Shown one piece after another: positions 9,097 to 17,918 of a stretch of 44,579 nucleotides of DNA. The position numbers were made by a program, and so were the translations under genes. Origin of the DNA: RUG11462 sp045649405 (GTDB taxonomy: Bacteria > Bacillota > Clostridia > Oscillospirales > Acutalibacteraceae); NCBI GenBank assembly GCA_045649405.1, contig JAZRPW010000039.1, forward strand, positions 1 through 44,579, written 5' to 3'. Position 1 is the stretch's first letter, and each line of letters starts with the position of its first letter. The notes under the pieces were generated by a model. The model was not told the DNA's origin. It ran no database searches and saw only the letters and a program-made list of their open reading frames with translations.

Positions 9097-9126
9097 TTGT
9101 ATATTTATGCACTTGTGTGTTATAAT
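9097..9126 (+). promoter_or_regulatory. Promoter of the dxs-tlyA-nadK-argR-recN operon
   Basis: TTGTAT (9097-9102), an 18-base spacer and a perfect TATAAT (9121-9126), about 30 bases upstream of the dxs start, in the divergent region shared with proB. Confidence 0.6.
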
Positions 9127-9156
9127 TAAATGAATAATTATAGGTTAAGGTGTATT

Positions 9157-10986
9157 ATGCAAGAAAGTATTTTGAAACGCGTAAGTGATAAGCCAAGCGA
9201 AATCAATAAACTTACTCAAGAAGAAACCAAATTTCTTTGCAAAGAATTAAGAACAGAACTTATTAATTCTGTTTCTAAAACAGGCGGACATTTGGCTTCT
9301 AACCTTGGTGCTGTTGAGCTTACTGTTGCTATTCATAAAAACTTCAACTTACAAAAAGATAAAGTTGTATTTGATGTTGGTCATCAATCTTATGTTCACA
9401 AGATGTTGACTGGCAGACTTGATAAATTTAATACATTGCGTCAAAAAGGTGGCATTTCAGGATTTCCAAAGCCAGATGAAAGTGAGTTTGATGCCTTTGC
9501 AACTGGTCATTCAAGCACTAGTGTTTCTGCAGCTTTTGGTCTTGCTGAAGCAAAAAGAGAAAAGCACGAAAGTGGTTATGTTGTTGCAGTTGTTGGAGAT
9601 GGTGCAATTTCTGGCGGTCTTATTTATGAAGGTCTTAACAACGCAGGCCGTTCAAAGGACAAGCTTATTGTAATTTTGAACGATAATAAAATGTCAATTT
9701 CAAAGAATGTTGGCGCAATGTCGCGTTATCTTGCAAAAGTTCGTTCAAAAAAAGGTTATCATCTTTTTAAATCTGGTATTGAAAAAGTTTTAATTCACAT
9801 TCCGTTTTGTGGCGAATCTCTTGTGAAAATTGCAATCAGAATTAAACAAGCGTTTAAAGGAATGTTCTTTAAAAGCACAATTTTTGAAGATTTTGGTTTT
9901 TCATATTTGGGACCAATTGATGGTCATGATTCTAACAAACTTGATTATATGTTGAAACTTGCAAAATCAGAATCACGACCGGTTTTACTTCATGTTAACA
10001 CAGTTAAAGGCAAGGGTTATTCTTTTGCTGAGAAAGTTCCAAGCAACTATCATGGTGTTAATCCATTTGATGTTGATACTGGTGAATCTGAACCTTCTGG
10101 ACCTTCATTTTCAAAAGAGTTTGGCAAGGCAATAGTTTCATTTGCTGAAAATGATAAACGAATTTGTGCAATTACAGCTGCAATGGGAGAAAGTACTGGT
10201 CTTTCTGAATTTGAGAACAAATTTAAATCTCGTTTTTACGATGTTGGTATTGCCGAAGAACATGCAGTAACATTTGCAAGTGGTCTTGCTAAAGGTGGAC
10301 TTGTTCCTGCTTTTGCAGTTTATTCAACATTTTTGCAACGTGCATATGATATGATTGTACATGATGCTGCAATGCAAAATTTGAAGGTTATTTTGTGTAT
10401 TGACAGAGCAGGAATTGTTGGTGCAGATGGCGAAACACACCAAGGTGTTTTTGATGTTTCATTCTTAAATGCCATTCCTAATGTTACTATATATTCACCA
10501 TCAACATTTGACGAATTAAAGTATGATATGAAGTGCGCGATTTATAATGATACTGGTGTTGTTGCAATTCGTTATCCAAGGGGAAATCAAATTGATGTTA
10601 ATTTGCCAGAACCTAGCGATTACTATGTTTTAGGCAACGAAAATAGTGAAAATTGCATTGTAACTTATGGTAGAGAGTTAAAAGAAGTTTTATTGGCTAA
10701 CGAAACATTAAACGCTAAAATTGTTGCATTTAATAAGATTAAACCTATCAATGAAAAAGCAATTGAAGAAATTTTGAAATCAAAAAATGTTTATTTCTTT
10801 GAAGAAGGTATGAAAACAGGCGGCTTTGCAGAGCATTTATCTGCAAAACTTTATGAAAATGGTTTTGATGGTAAAATCAATATTACTGCAATTGAAGGTT
10901 TCGTTCCACATTCAAGTGTAAATGAAGCGCTCGAAAGTTTGAAACTTGATAGCAAGGCAATTATAAGTAAAGTTAAGGGAGAATAA
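9157..10986 (+). CDS. dxs: 1-deoxy-D-xylulose-5-phosphate synthase
   Basis: 609 residues. The thiamine-diphosphate enzyme condenses pyruvate and glyceraldehyde-3-phosphate, the entry step of the MEP isoprenoid pathway. ATG at 9157 is chosen because AAGG (9147-9150) is six bases upstream; the upstream in-frame ATG at 9130 has no ribosome site. Visible: GHQSYVHKMLTGR, the ThDP-binding motif GDG (147-149) running to NDN (175-177), and catalytic-type IAEEHAVTFA (Glu367, Glu368). The interdomain stretch (about 190-260) is lysine-rich. It is followed by tlyA after three bases. Confidence 0.96.
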   Translation: MQESILKRVSDKPSEINKLTQEETKFLCKELRTELINSVSKTGGHLASNLGAVELTVAIHKNFNLQKDKVVFDVGHQSYVHKMLTGRLDKFNTLRQKGGISGFPKPDESEFDAFATGHSSTSVSAAFGLAEAKREKHESGYVVAVVGDGAISGGLIYEGLNNAGRSKDKLIVILNDNKMSISKNVGAMSRYLAKVRSKKGYHLFKSGIEKVLIHIPFCGESLVKIAIRIKQAFKGMFFKSTIFEDFGFSYLGPIDGHDSNKLDYMLKLAKSESRPVLLHVNTVKGKGYSFAEKVPSNYHGVNPFDVDTGESEPSGPSFSKEFGKAIVSFAENDKRICAITAAMGESTGLSEFENKFKSRFYDVGIAEEHAVTFASGLAKGGLVPAFAVYSTFLQRAYDMIVHDAAMQNLKVILCIDRAGIVGADGETHQGVFDVSFLNAIPNVTIYSPSTFDELKYDMKCAIYNDTGVVAIRYPRGNQIDVNLPEPSDYYVLGNENSENCIVTYGRELKEVLLANETLNAKIVAFNKIKPINEKAIEEILKSKNVYFFEEGMKTGGFAEHLSAKLYENGFDGKINITAIEGFVPHSSVNEALESLKLDSKAIISKVKGE

Positions 10987-10989
10987 TAA

Positions 10990-11790
10990 TTGGCTGAAAG
11001 ATTAGATGTTTATTTAGTTGATAAAGGACTTGTTGAATCACGCGAAAAAGGCAAAGCTATGATTATGGCTGGTGTTGTTTTTGTTGATAATCAAAAGGTT
11101 GATAAAGCAGGTTTTCAGGTTAAAGATGGAATGAATGTTGAAGTTCGTGGAGAAACCTTAAAATATGTTTCTCGTGGTGGTCTTAAACTTGAAAAAGCAA
11201 TGGAGAATTTTGACATAACATTACAAGGCAAAATTTGTGCAGATATTGGCGCATCAACTGGTGGTTTTACTGATTGTATGTTGCAAAATGGTGCTACAAA
11301 GGTTTTTGCAGTTGATGTTGGCTATGGTCAACTTGCTTGGAAATTAAGAACAGATGAAAAGGTAATTAATTTAGAGCGCACCAATTTTAGATATTGTACA
11401 AAAGAACAAATTCCTGATGACCTTGATTTTGCATCAGTTGATGTTTCTTTCATTTCACTTACTAAAATTTTGCCAGTATTTAAAACTTTGATGAAGTTGG
11501 ACGGCGAATGTGTTTGCCTTATTAAACCACAGTTTGAAGCAGGAAAAGAAAAGGTTGGTAAAAAAGGCGTTGTTAGAGAAGCATCAACACATTTAGAAGT
11601 TGTAGAAAAAATCAAAGATTTTTCGCTTGAAATTGGTTTTTCTGTGCTTAATCTTGAGTTTTCTCCAATCAAAGGCCCACAAGGCAACATTGAATATTTA
11701 ATTCATCTTAAAAATGATGATAAGAGTGAATATTTAGCACAGATTAGTGCAGATGAACTTATAAATCAATCACACATTGAACTTACATAA
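10990..11790 (+). CDS. tlyA: TlyA-family rRNA methyltransferase (S4 + FtsJ)
   Basis: 266 residues, starting with TTG; AAGGGAG (10975-10981) is well placed, and no ATG lies nearby in frame. Residues 1-60 form an S4 RNA-binding domain, and from about residue 60 an FtsJ-type methyltransferase carries the SAM motif ADIGASTGGFTDC (84-96) and the KPQFEAGKEKVGKKGVV loop. The family 2'-O-methylates cytidines in 16S and/or 23S rRNA; in Firmicutes the substrate spectrum is less well defined. The order dxs-tlyA-nadK-argR-recN is a conserved Firmicutes arrangement. Confidence 0.93.
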   Translation: MAERLDVYLVDKGLVESREKGKAMIMAGVVFVDNQKVDKAGFQVKDGMNVEVRGETLKYVSRGGLKLEKAMENFDITLQGKICADIGASTGGFTDCMLQNGATKVFAVDVGYGQLAWKLRTDEKVINLERTNFRYCTKEQIPDDLDFASVDVSFISLTKILPVFKTLMKLDGECVCLIKPQFEAGKEKVGKKGVVREASTHLEVVEKIKDFSLEIGFSVLNLEFSPIKGPQGNIEYLIHLKNDDKSEYLAQISADELINQSHIELT

Positions 11791-11805
11791 AAGAGAGGCT
11801 TTTTT

Positions 11806-12606
11806 ATGAAAATTGTGTTCTTTTTAAACCCAAAAGGGATTGATGAAAATGTATTTTCAGAAATTAAACAAAGGTTAGTTGATGAAAACATTGAATTTGA
11901 AATTTTTAATGAAAAGACTAATTTAAATAACTGTGATTTTGTTATTGCTTATGGTGGCGATGGCACTATTTTGCAAGCGGCAAAACAAGCATCTTTTTAC
12001 AACAAAGCAGTTTTGGGCATTAATGGTGGTAGATTTGGTTATACTGCTGGCCTTGAAACTGATGAACTTGAATTGTTGAACAATTTGCAAACAAAAGAGT
12101 TTCAGTTAGATAAAAGAATGATGCTTGAAGTTTCAGTTTCTTCAATGAGTGAAAAAATTTACTGTGTAAATGATGTGGTTGTTTCTCGTGGTGCGCTTTC
12201 AAGAATTGTTGATATTTCACTTTCAATTGGCGATAATGATTTGATGAACACACGCTCAGACGGTGTCATTGTTTCAACTCCAACTGGTTCAACTGCTTAT
12301 TCTTTATCAGCAGGCGGACCAATTTTGGACCCTTCAATTAACAGTATTTTAATTACGACAATTTGTCCACATTCATTCTTTGATAGACCTATTGTTCTTA
12401 ACAGTGAAGAAGTTATTAAAATTTCAGGTAGTCAAAATTGTGATAATGAATTGTATTTAACTGTTGATGGCGAAAATTCAATAAAACTTAAAAGCGATGA
12501 TGTTGTAACAATTAAGAAATCAAACGAATTTGTTGCAAATTTGATTAGAGTTAAAAACGATAGTTTTATGAATGTTTTGAATAAAAAGTTTTTCAATAAG
12601 GAGTAA
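11806..12606 (+). CDS. nadK: NAD kinase
   Basis: 266 residues. It phosphorylates NAD to NADP. The GGDGT nucleotide motif is at residues 50-54, followed by NGGRFGYTA and the conserved SRSDG-like and TPTGSTAYSLSAGGPI segments of the family. A GAGAGG site precedes the ATG. It sits between tlyA and argR in the conserved cluster. Confidence 0.95.
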   Translation: MKIVFFLNPKGIDENVFSEIKQRLVDENIEFEIFNEKTNLNNCDFVIAYGGDGTILQAAKQASFYNKAVLGINGGRFGYTAGLETDELELLNNLQTKEFQLDKRMMLEVSVSSMSEKIYCVNDVVVSRGALSRIVDISLSIGDNDLMNTRSDGVIVSTPTGSTAYSLSAGGPILDPSINSILITTICPHSFFDRPIVLNSEEVIKISGSQNCDNELYLTVDGENSIKLKSDDVVTIKKSNEFVANLIRVKNDSFMNVLNKKFFNKE

Positions 12607-12609
12607 GAG

Positions 12610-13053
12610 ATGAAGAAGAGTAGACAAGATGCAATTTTGAAAATTGTTAGAGAAAATGTTGTTGCAACTCAAGATGATTTGATTTCTTTGCTTCAAGACG
12701 CTGGTTTCAATGTAACTCAAGCAACCATTTCTCGTGATATTAAAGAATTAGGTCTTGCAAAAGCCGTTGATAATAGCGGTGTTCAAAGATATATTGTTCA
12801 CTCAGCTAAAAAGATTAAAGCAGGTAGCCATGATTATATTTTTTCAAGCAGTGTAATTTCTGTTGCAACTGCTGTAAATGACATTGTAATCAAATGTTAT
12901 CCTGGTATGGCAAATGCTGCTTGTGCAGTGCTTGATAGTATGGAGTTTCCTGAAATTTTGGGTACACTTGCAGGCGATGACACAATATTGGTAATTGCTA
13001 AAAGCGAAATGGATGCACAACTTCTTTATAATAAAATTAATTCATTAAAATAG
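12610..13053 (+). CDS. argR: Arginine repressor ArgR
   Basis: 147 residues, typical ArgR length. The N-terminal winged helix (TQDDLISLLQDAG, then ATISRDIKEL) binds ARG boxes; the C-terminal part carries GTLAGDDTILVI, the arginine-binding and hexamerisation motif. The start three bases after nadK is supported by AAGGAG. It controls arginine metabolism genes elsewhere; none of its usual targets lies in the window. Confidence 0.96.
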   Translation: MKKSRQDAILKIVRENVVATQDDLISLLQDAGFNVTQATISRDIKELGLAKAVDNSGVQRYIVHSAKKIKAGSHDYIFSSSVISVATAVNDIVIKCYPGMANAACAVLDSMEFPEILGTLAGDDTILVIAKSEMDAQLLYNKINSLK

Positions 13054-13065
13054 AGGTCAAAATTT

Positions 13066-14721
13066 ATGCTTAAATCTTTGCATATTGAAAACATTGCCGT
13101 AATTGAAAAAGCAAATGTTGAATTTGACAACGGATTTACTGCTCTTACTGGTGAAACCGGTGCTGGTAAATCTATCATAATTGATTCTATTAATGCTGTT
13201 TTAGGTGAGAGAACATCAAAAGAACTCATCAGAAACGGTAGTCCTTCTGCATGTGTTACTGCCTATTTTGATGAAGTTTCTAAAGTTGTTTTAGAAAAGT
13301 TAAATGAATTTGGAATTGAAGTTGATGAGAACGAATTAATTATTAAAAGAACTTTGACAGAAACAAAAAGTTCTTGCAAAATTAATGGACAAAACGCTCC
13401 TGCATTTGTTTTGAAAGAAATTGCTCCTTATTTGATTAACATTCACGGTCAACACGATTCTCAAACACTTCTTAATCCTGATTTGCATTATAGTTTTATT
13501 GATGCTTTGGCTAAAAATCAAGATTTAATTGAAAGTTATCAATTAATCTTTTCATCAATGCTGAAAACTCGTAAAGCAGTTAAGCAATATGAATCAAGCA
13601 AAGCTGAAAACGAAAGTAAAAAAGAAATTTTAAAATATCAAATTAATGAGCTTGAAGCCGCTAATGTAACAGTTGGCGAAATTGAGAAGTTAAAGAAAAG
13701 AAAAGAAGAAGTTTTAAATTCTAAAAAAATTGCTGATAATTTGCTAGTTGCTTTTAATAGTATTTGTGGAGACGGCGATGAAGTTTTAGGTGCCTATGAT
13801 TTAATTTCTAAATCATCTGAATCAATCGTTAAAATTGCAAACTTTTCTGAAGATTTGTCAAAACTTGCTGATAAACTTGAAAACTTAAAATATGAATTTG
13901 AAGATGTTAAGACAACAGTTGAAAATGCGCTTTCAAATCAAGATGTTGATGCGAATGAACTTGATTTTATTGAAGAGCGACTTGATATGTATTTTGGCTT
14001 TAAATCTAAATACGGCGAAACTGAAGAAGATATTTTGGCATTTTTGGAAAAGGCAAAGCAAAAGCTTATTGAACTTGAAAATGTTGAAGAAAACGCAATT
14101 GAAGAACAACTTCTTTTGCCGAAACAGATAGAAGAAGTGAAAGTAGCAGGCGAAAGATTAACTAAATCACGCCAAACAGCCGCTAAACAGTTCGAAATTG
14201 AGGTTAAAAAGCAATTAGACTACTTAGACATGCCTAATGTGAAAATTGCTGTAAACATCGAAAAAAGTCCTTATTCAACGCTTGGTGCAGATAAGGTTGA
14301 ATTCTTGATATCAACAAACCCAGGTGAGCCATTAAAACCACTTTCAAAAATTGCATCTGGTGGCGAAATGTCAAGAATTATGCTTAGTATTAAAAATGTT
14401 CTTGCAAATGCTGATATTGTGCCAACGCTTATTTTTGATGAAATTGATACTGGTATTTCAGGCAAAGCCGCATCAAAAGTTGCTAATAGACTTAAATCTG
14501 TTTCAGAAGGTAAACAAGTTGTTTGTGTAACTCATCTTGCGCAAATTGCCGCAAAGGCAGACACTCAATTAAAAATTGAAAAGAACATTGAAAATGACAG
14601 AGCAGTTACATCTGTTACAAAACTTGATTACAACGGTAGGGTAGAAGAATTAGCAAGAATTATTGGTTCTGAAATTACTGAATCTACCATTGCAACTGCT
14701 GAAGAATTGTTGAATTGTTAA
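13066..14721 (+). CDS. recN: DNA repair protein RecN
   Basis: 551 residues, full-length SMC-like ATPase acting early at double-strand breaks. The Walker A motif GETGAGKS is at residues 29-36 and a QHDSQ-type Q-loop follows near residue 130. A long Lys/Glu-rich coiled-coil middle is followed by the C-terminal ABC signature (KIASGGEMSRI) and Walker B with LIFDEIDTGISG. It is the last recognisable gene of the dxs cluster. Confidence 0.97.
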   Translation: MLKSLHIENIAVIEKANVEFDNGFTALTGETGAGKSIIIDSINAVLGERTSKELIRNGSPSACVTAYFDEVSKVVLEKLNEFGIEVDENELIIKRTLTETKSSCKINGQNAPAFVLKEIAPYLINIHGQHDSQTLLNPDLHYSFIDALAKNQDLIESYQLIFSSMLKTRKAVKQYESSKAENESKKEILKYQINELEAANVTVGEIEKLKKRKEEVLNSKKIADNLLVAFNSICGDGDEVLGAYDLISKSSESIVKIANFSEDLSKLADKLENLKYEFEDVKTTVENALSNQDVDANELDFIEERLDMYFGFKSKYGETEEDILAFLEKAKQKLIELENVEENAIEEQLLLPKQIEEVKVAGERLTKSRQTAAKQFEIEVKKQLDYLDMPNVKIAVNIEKSPYSTLGADKVEFLISTNPGEPLKPLSKIASGGEMSRIMLSIKNVLANADIVPTLIFDEIDTGISGKAASKVANRLKSVSEGKQVVCVTHLAQIAAKADTQLKIEKNIENDRAVTSVTKLDYNGRVEELARIIGSEITESTIATAEELLNC

Positions 14722-14737
14722 AATGCAAGGGGAACTT

Positions 14738-15505
14738 ATGTTAAAACTTGAAGATAATCTTGGCAGTATGGAAGAAACAAAACTTCTTAAAAAGAACAAA
14801 TCAAAAAATCTATTATTAAACTTACTTGCAATTATTCTTTGTGTTGTTTTATTCGCATATTTATATTGTTATGATGAATATTTTGCTGGTTGGTATTATG
14901 ACAGTCTTCCTTTGCAAAATAGAAATTTTTTTAATTATGTTATAGATGTTTCTTTGTTTTTCGTACCAGCAATTATAATAACTATTTTAATAATTAGTTT
15001 TATTCCGAAAATTTCGGTTTCGAATGAAGCTAAAAACATTATTAATGATGCAAAAAAGCAAGCACGAAAAGGGTTTTATATAAAATCAGCTAATTTGGAA
15101 TCCTTAAAAAATAATATATTAGAAAACTATGTATTTGATGAGCAGTTTGGAACTTTTAGGAGAATATTCTCAAACGGATTATTTTCAAAAAAAGTTGAGT
15201 CTATTGTTATGGTAGAACAATACGAAGGCTACGAAAAAAGCAAAGAAAAAATCAACAGTGTAATTGATAATATTCAGAGTCACGAGACAAATTCGTTATA
15301 TCAATGTATTGGAATTATCTTTTACGGACAATGTGTTCATCAAGAAATAGATAAACTAATTTTGAATTTTAGAATCGATGATAAAATTAAATTGAATGTA
15401 GCTTTTGTTGATTTTAATACTCAAAAGGCATATGCTTTTAGTATCTCGGATATATATTCAAAAGAGTTTTGTCTGCATTCTCAAACAATAACTTATTTAT
15501 TATAA
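14738..15505 (+). CDS. Unidentified two-helix membrane protein after recN
   Basis: 255 residues from ATG 14738, chosen because AAGGGGA sits just upstream; an earlier ATG at 14723 touches the recN stop but has no ribosome site. Two hydrophobic segments (about residues 25-46 and 69-91 of the longer form) are joined by an aromatic-rich loop, and a soluble Lys/Glu-rich domain of about 160 residues follows. I recognise no family. In many sporulating Firmicutes spoIVB follows recN, but no PDZ or S55 protease motif (GTS-type Ser) is visible here, so it is not SpoIVB. Its base composition is more AT-rich than its neighbours. It ends before a clear promoter and T-box. Confidence 0.75.
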   Translation: MLKLEDNLGSMEETKLLKKNKSKNLLLNLLAIILCVVLFAYLYCYDEYFAGWYYDSLPLQNRNFFNYVIDVSLFFVPAIIITILIISFIPKISVSNEAKNIINDAKKQARKGFYIKSANLESLKNNILENYVFDEQFGTFRRIFSNGLFSKKVESIVMVEQYEGYEKSKEKINSVIDNIQSHETNSLYQCIGIIFYGQCVHQEIDKLILNFRIDDKIKLNVAFVDFNTQKAYAFSISDIYSKEFCLHSQTITYLL

Positions 15506-15579
15506 AAAATTTCGTTATAAAAATGTAGATTTGTTAAAACATAAAAATTAATTCTTTAATATAACATCTAAATATATTC
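15506..15579 (+). other. AT-rich spacer before the tyrS leader
   Basis: This begins a 389-base stretch without a protein gene (15506-15894). This first part shows only AT-rich sequence and no clear terminator hairpin for the upstream membrane protein. The remainder is the tyrS promoter and T-box leader. Confidence 0.6.
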
Positions 15580-15608
15580 TTGACACTATATTAAAATTAT
15601 GTTATATT
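15580..15608 (+). promoter_or_regulatory. Promoter of the tyrS T-box transcript
   Basis: A perfect TTGACA (15580-15585), a 17-base spacer and TATATT (15603-15608), placing the start of transcription just ahead of the first pairing segment of the T-box. Confidence 0.78.
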
Positions 15609-15617
15609 AGATTTGTT

Positions 15618-15877
15618 CAAAAACTATGATAAGATGAAGTAGGGCAAATGCTACTTTTAAGAGAGTTTTCGGTTGGTGCAAGAAAACAAGTGCTTTGCTC
15701 GAAGTTACCTCTTTGAGTTTGTTCCTTGAAAAAAGTAGGGGAACACGGTTTACACCCGTTATAGTGTGTAGTGTTTATACACTCGTTAAGGCTATTTTTG
15801 TGAGAAAATAGTGAAACAAGGTGGTATCGCGTATATTATTCGCCCTTGTCTGTTTTGCAGACAAGGGTATTTTAAAT
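15618..15877 (+). promoter_or_regulatory. Tyrosine T-box riboswitch controlling tyrS
   Basis: The leader contains the T-box core AAGGTGGTATCGCG (15818-15831). Stem I can be drawn: base pairing AAACT (15621-15625) with AGTTT (15716-15720), a loop-E AGTA (15638-15641) facing GAA (15701-15703), and GGGCAAA (15642-15648) pairing with TTTGCTC (15694-15700). The distal loop GGTTGGTGCAAG is at 15671-15682. A TAC codon at 15706-15708, directly after the loop-E GAA, is the likely Tyr specifier. TGGT in the T-box would pair with a tRNA 3' end ACCA (discriminator A, as in tRNA-Tyr). Uncharged tRNA-Tyr would favour the antiterminator over the hairpin at 15843-15867. Confidence 0.93.
15843..15875 (+). terminator. 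T-box-controlled terminator
   Basis: A 10-bp stem CCCTTGTCTG/CAGACAAGGG (15843-15852, 15858-15867) with loop TTTTG, followed by a T-rich tail. Its 5' arm is just downstream of the T-box core, as expected for a mutually exclusive attenuator. Confidence 0.85.
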
Positions 15878-15894
15878 TTTAAGGAGAAAACAAA

Positions 15895-17121
15895 ATGGGA
15901 ATTTATGAAGAATTAGTTGCTCGTGGACTTATTGCACAAGTAACAGATGAAGCTGAAATTAGAGATTTGGTTAACAACGGAAAGGCAACCTTTTATATTG
16001 GTTTTGACCCAACTGCTGACTCACTTCACGTTGGTCACTTTATGGCTCTTTGTCTTATGAAAAGACTTCAAATGGCAGGCAACAAACCAATTGCGTTAAT
16101 TGGTGGTGGTACTGCAATGATTGGCGACCCTTCAGGCAGAACTGATATGCGTCAAATGCTTACAAAAGAAAACATTGACCACAACATTGCTTGTTTTAAA
16201 AAGCAAATGGAAAAATTCATTGATTTTTCTGACGGTAAAGCAATGCTCGTTAACAATGCGGACTGGCTTGCAGACTTGAATTATATCGATGTACTTCGTG
16301 AAGTTGGCGCACAATTTTCTGTTAACAATATGCTCAGAGCAGAATGTTACAAACAAAGAATGGAAAAGGGTCTTTCATTCCTTGAATTTAACTATATGAT
16401 TATGCAATCATACGACTTTTATCATCTTTATAAAGAATATGGTTGTAATATGGAATTCGGTGGCGATGACCAATGGTCAAATATGCTTGGCGGTACTGAA
16501 CTTATTAGAAAGAAATTAGGAAAAGACGCTTTTGCTATGACAATTACATTGCTTCTCAATTCAGAAGGCAAGAAAATGGGTAAAACTGCTTCTGGTGCAG
16601 TTTGGCTTGACCCTGAAAAAACTTCTCCTTATGACTTCTATCAATATTGGAGAAACGTTGAAGATGCCGATGTATTAAAATGCATTAGAATGCTCACATT
16701 CTTGCCACTTGAAGAAATTGACAAAATGGATTCATGGGAAGGCGCACAACTTAACACTGCTAAAGAAATTTTGGCTTTTGAACTTACAAAACTCGTTCAC
16801 GGCGAAGAAGAAGCAACAAAAGCACAAACTGCTGCTAAAGCACTTTTCGGTGGTGGTGCTGATAACAGCAATATGCCAACATTTGAATTATCAAAAGATT
16901 TGTTCCAAGATGGCAAAATGACAGTTATTGACCTTCTTTGCAACACAAAGCTTACACCTTCAAAAGGTGAAGCAAGAAGACTTGTTCAACAAGGTGGCGT
17001 TTCTGTTGACGATGTTAAGAAAACTGATATTGCAGACGCAGTTGCTGTTGAAGACTTTGACAAAGGCCACATCATTGTTAAAAAGGGTAAAAAAGTATTC
17101 TTGAAAGTTACTCTTGCATAA
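15895..17121 (+). CDS. tyrS: Tyrosyl-tRNA synthetase
   Basis: 408 residues. This class I synthetase charges tRNA-Tyr. The HIGH-like motif HVGH is at residues 45-48 and the KMSKS-like loop KMGKT at 227-231. The catalytic core is followed by the linker and a C-terminal S4 RNA-binding domain (about 340-408, with PSKGEARRLVQQGGVSV). AAGGAG (15881-15886) precedes ATG. Expression is under the T-box directly upstream, responding to uncharged tRNA-Tyr. Confidence 0.97.
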   Translation: MGIYEELVARGLIAQVTDEAEIRDLVNNGKATFYIGFDPTADSLHVGHFMALCLMKRLQMAGNKPIALIGGGTAMIGDPSGRTDMRQMLTKENIDHNIACFKKQMEKFIDFSDGKAMLVNNADWLADLNYIDVLREVGAQFSVNNMLRAECYKQRMEKGLSFLEFNYMIMQSYDFYHLYKEYGCNMEFGGDDQWSNMLGGTELIRKKLGKDAFAMTITLLLNSEGKKMGKTASGAVWLDPEKTSPYDFYQYWRNVEDADVLKCIRMLTFLPLEEIDKMDSWEGAQLNTAKEILAFELTKLVHGEEEATKAQTAAKALFGGGADNSNMPTFELSKDLFQDGKMTVIDLLCNTKLTPSKGEARRLVQQGGVSVDDVKKTDIADAVAVEDFDKGHIIVKKGKKVFLKVTLA

Positions 17122-17141
17122 AAAAATAATAATAATTAAGT

Positions 17142-17181
17142 ACCTTCGTGCATATATTTTTAAAAAGCACGGAGGTATTTT
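17142..17181 (+). terminator. tyrS terminator-like hairpin that contains the next gene's ribosome site
   Basis: ACCTTCGTGC (17142-17151) pairs with GCACGGAGGT (17167-17176), ten pairs including one G-U, followed by ATTTTT. The 3' arm includes GGAGGT (17171-17176), the only ribosome site for the ATG at 17183. The element can therefore act as the tyrS terminator and as a lid on translation of the spoIVFA-like gene. Confidence 0.65.
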
Positions 17182-17182
17182 T

Positions 17183-17917
17183 ATGTCTGAAAATGCAAGT
17201 GAACAAGATGTTGTAATAAAAGATAAAAGTTTAAATTTTCTAATTTGTCAAACAGTGATTTGCGTTGTTTTTGTGTTGTTTGTGTTGGCTCTAAAAGTAT
17301 TTGGTGGAGAATTTTATGAATATTCAAAAGAATTTTTTAATGAAAATTTTGATAAGCCAATAAATGTTAATCAAGTTTTGAATGCCAACCAAGCACAAAA
17401 GATTATTGATATTCAGTCAACCGTTTATGGCGCAGGTGGTACCGAAGAAGAAATCAAATATTTAAAAGAAAAATCAGAACTTTCAAAAAGTGAGAAGAAC
17501 AATGTTGAAAGCAGTGATTTAAATTCAATGTGTGTTCCTGTGAGTGGAGAAATAACTTCTGAATATTCTTATCGTGTTCATCCAATTTCAGGCGAATATA
17601 AGTTTCATTCTGGGCTTGATGTCGGCGCTGATTACGGCACAAATATTAAATGTGCGTTAGATGGCAAGGTAATTAAAGTTGATAATCAAGAATTAACAAC
17701 CTATGGAAAGTTTATTAGAGTTTCTCATTCTAACGGTGTTGATACTGTTTATGCTCATTGTAGCGAAATTATAGCAAGTGTGGGCGATGTTGTTAAAAAA
17801 GGAGATGTTATTGCTAAGGTCGGTAGCACAGGAAATTCAACAGGTCCACATTTGCATTTTGAAGTTAGGGTTAATGATGTTTGCTTAAATCCAAAATGGT
17901 ACGCTGATTTTGTTTGA
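17183..17917 (+). CDS. Membrane-anchored M23 (LytM) protein, SpoIVFA-like
   Basis: 244 residues. ATG 17183 is chosen because GGAGGT lies six bases upstream; the reading frame extends further up without a ribosome site. One transmembrane helix (about 20-42), a linker rich in Lys/Glu/Ser, then a C-terminal M23 domain with the full metal set: H142 and D146 in HSGLD, H223 and H225 in HLH. The gene stops one base before a SpoIVFB-like M50 protease gene, the same order as spoIVFA-spoIVFB of Bacillus, and a BofA-like gene lies beyond. SpoIVFA is the regulatory partner that holds SpoIVFB in the outer forespore membrane. A SpoIIQ-type or general cell-wall role remains possible because the zinc ligands are intact. 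Confidence 0.75.
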   Translation: MSENASEQDVVIKDKSLNFLICQTVICVVFVLFVLALKVFGGEFYEYSKEFFNENFDKPINVNQVLNANQAQKIIDIQSTVYGAGGTEEEIKYLKEKSELSKSEKNNVESSDLNSMCVPVSGEITSEYSYRVHPISGEYKFHSGLDVGADYGTNIKCALDGKVIKVDNQELTTYGKFIRVSHSNGVDTVYAHCSEIIASVGDVVKKGDVIAKVGSTGNSTGPHLHFEVRVNDVCLNPKWYADFV

Positions 17918-17918
17918 A

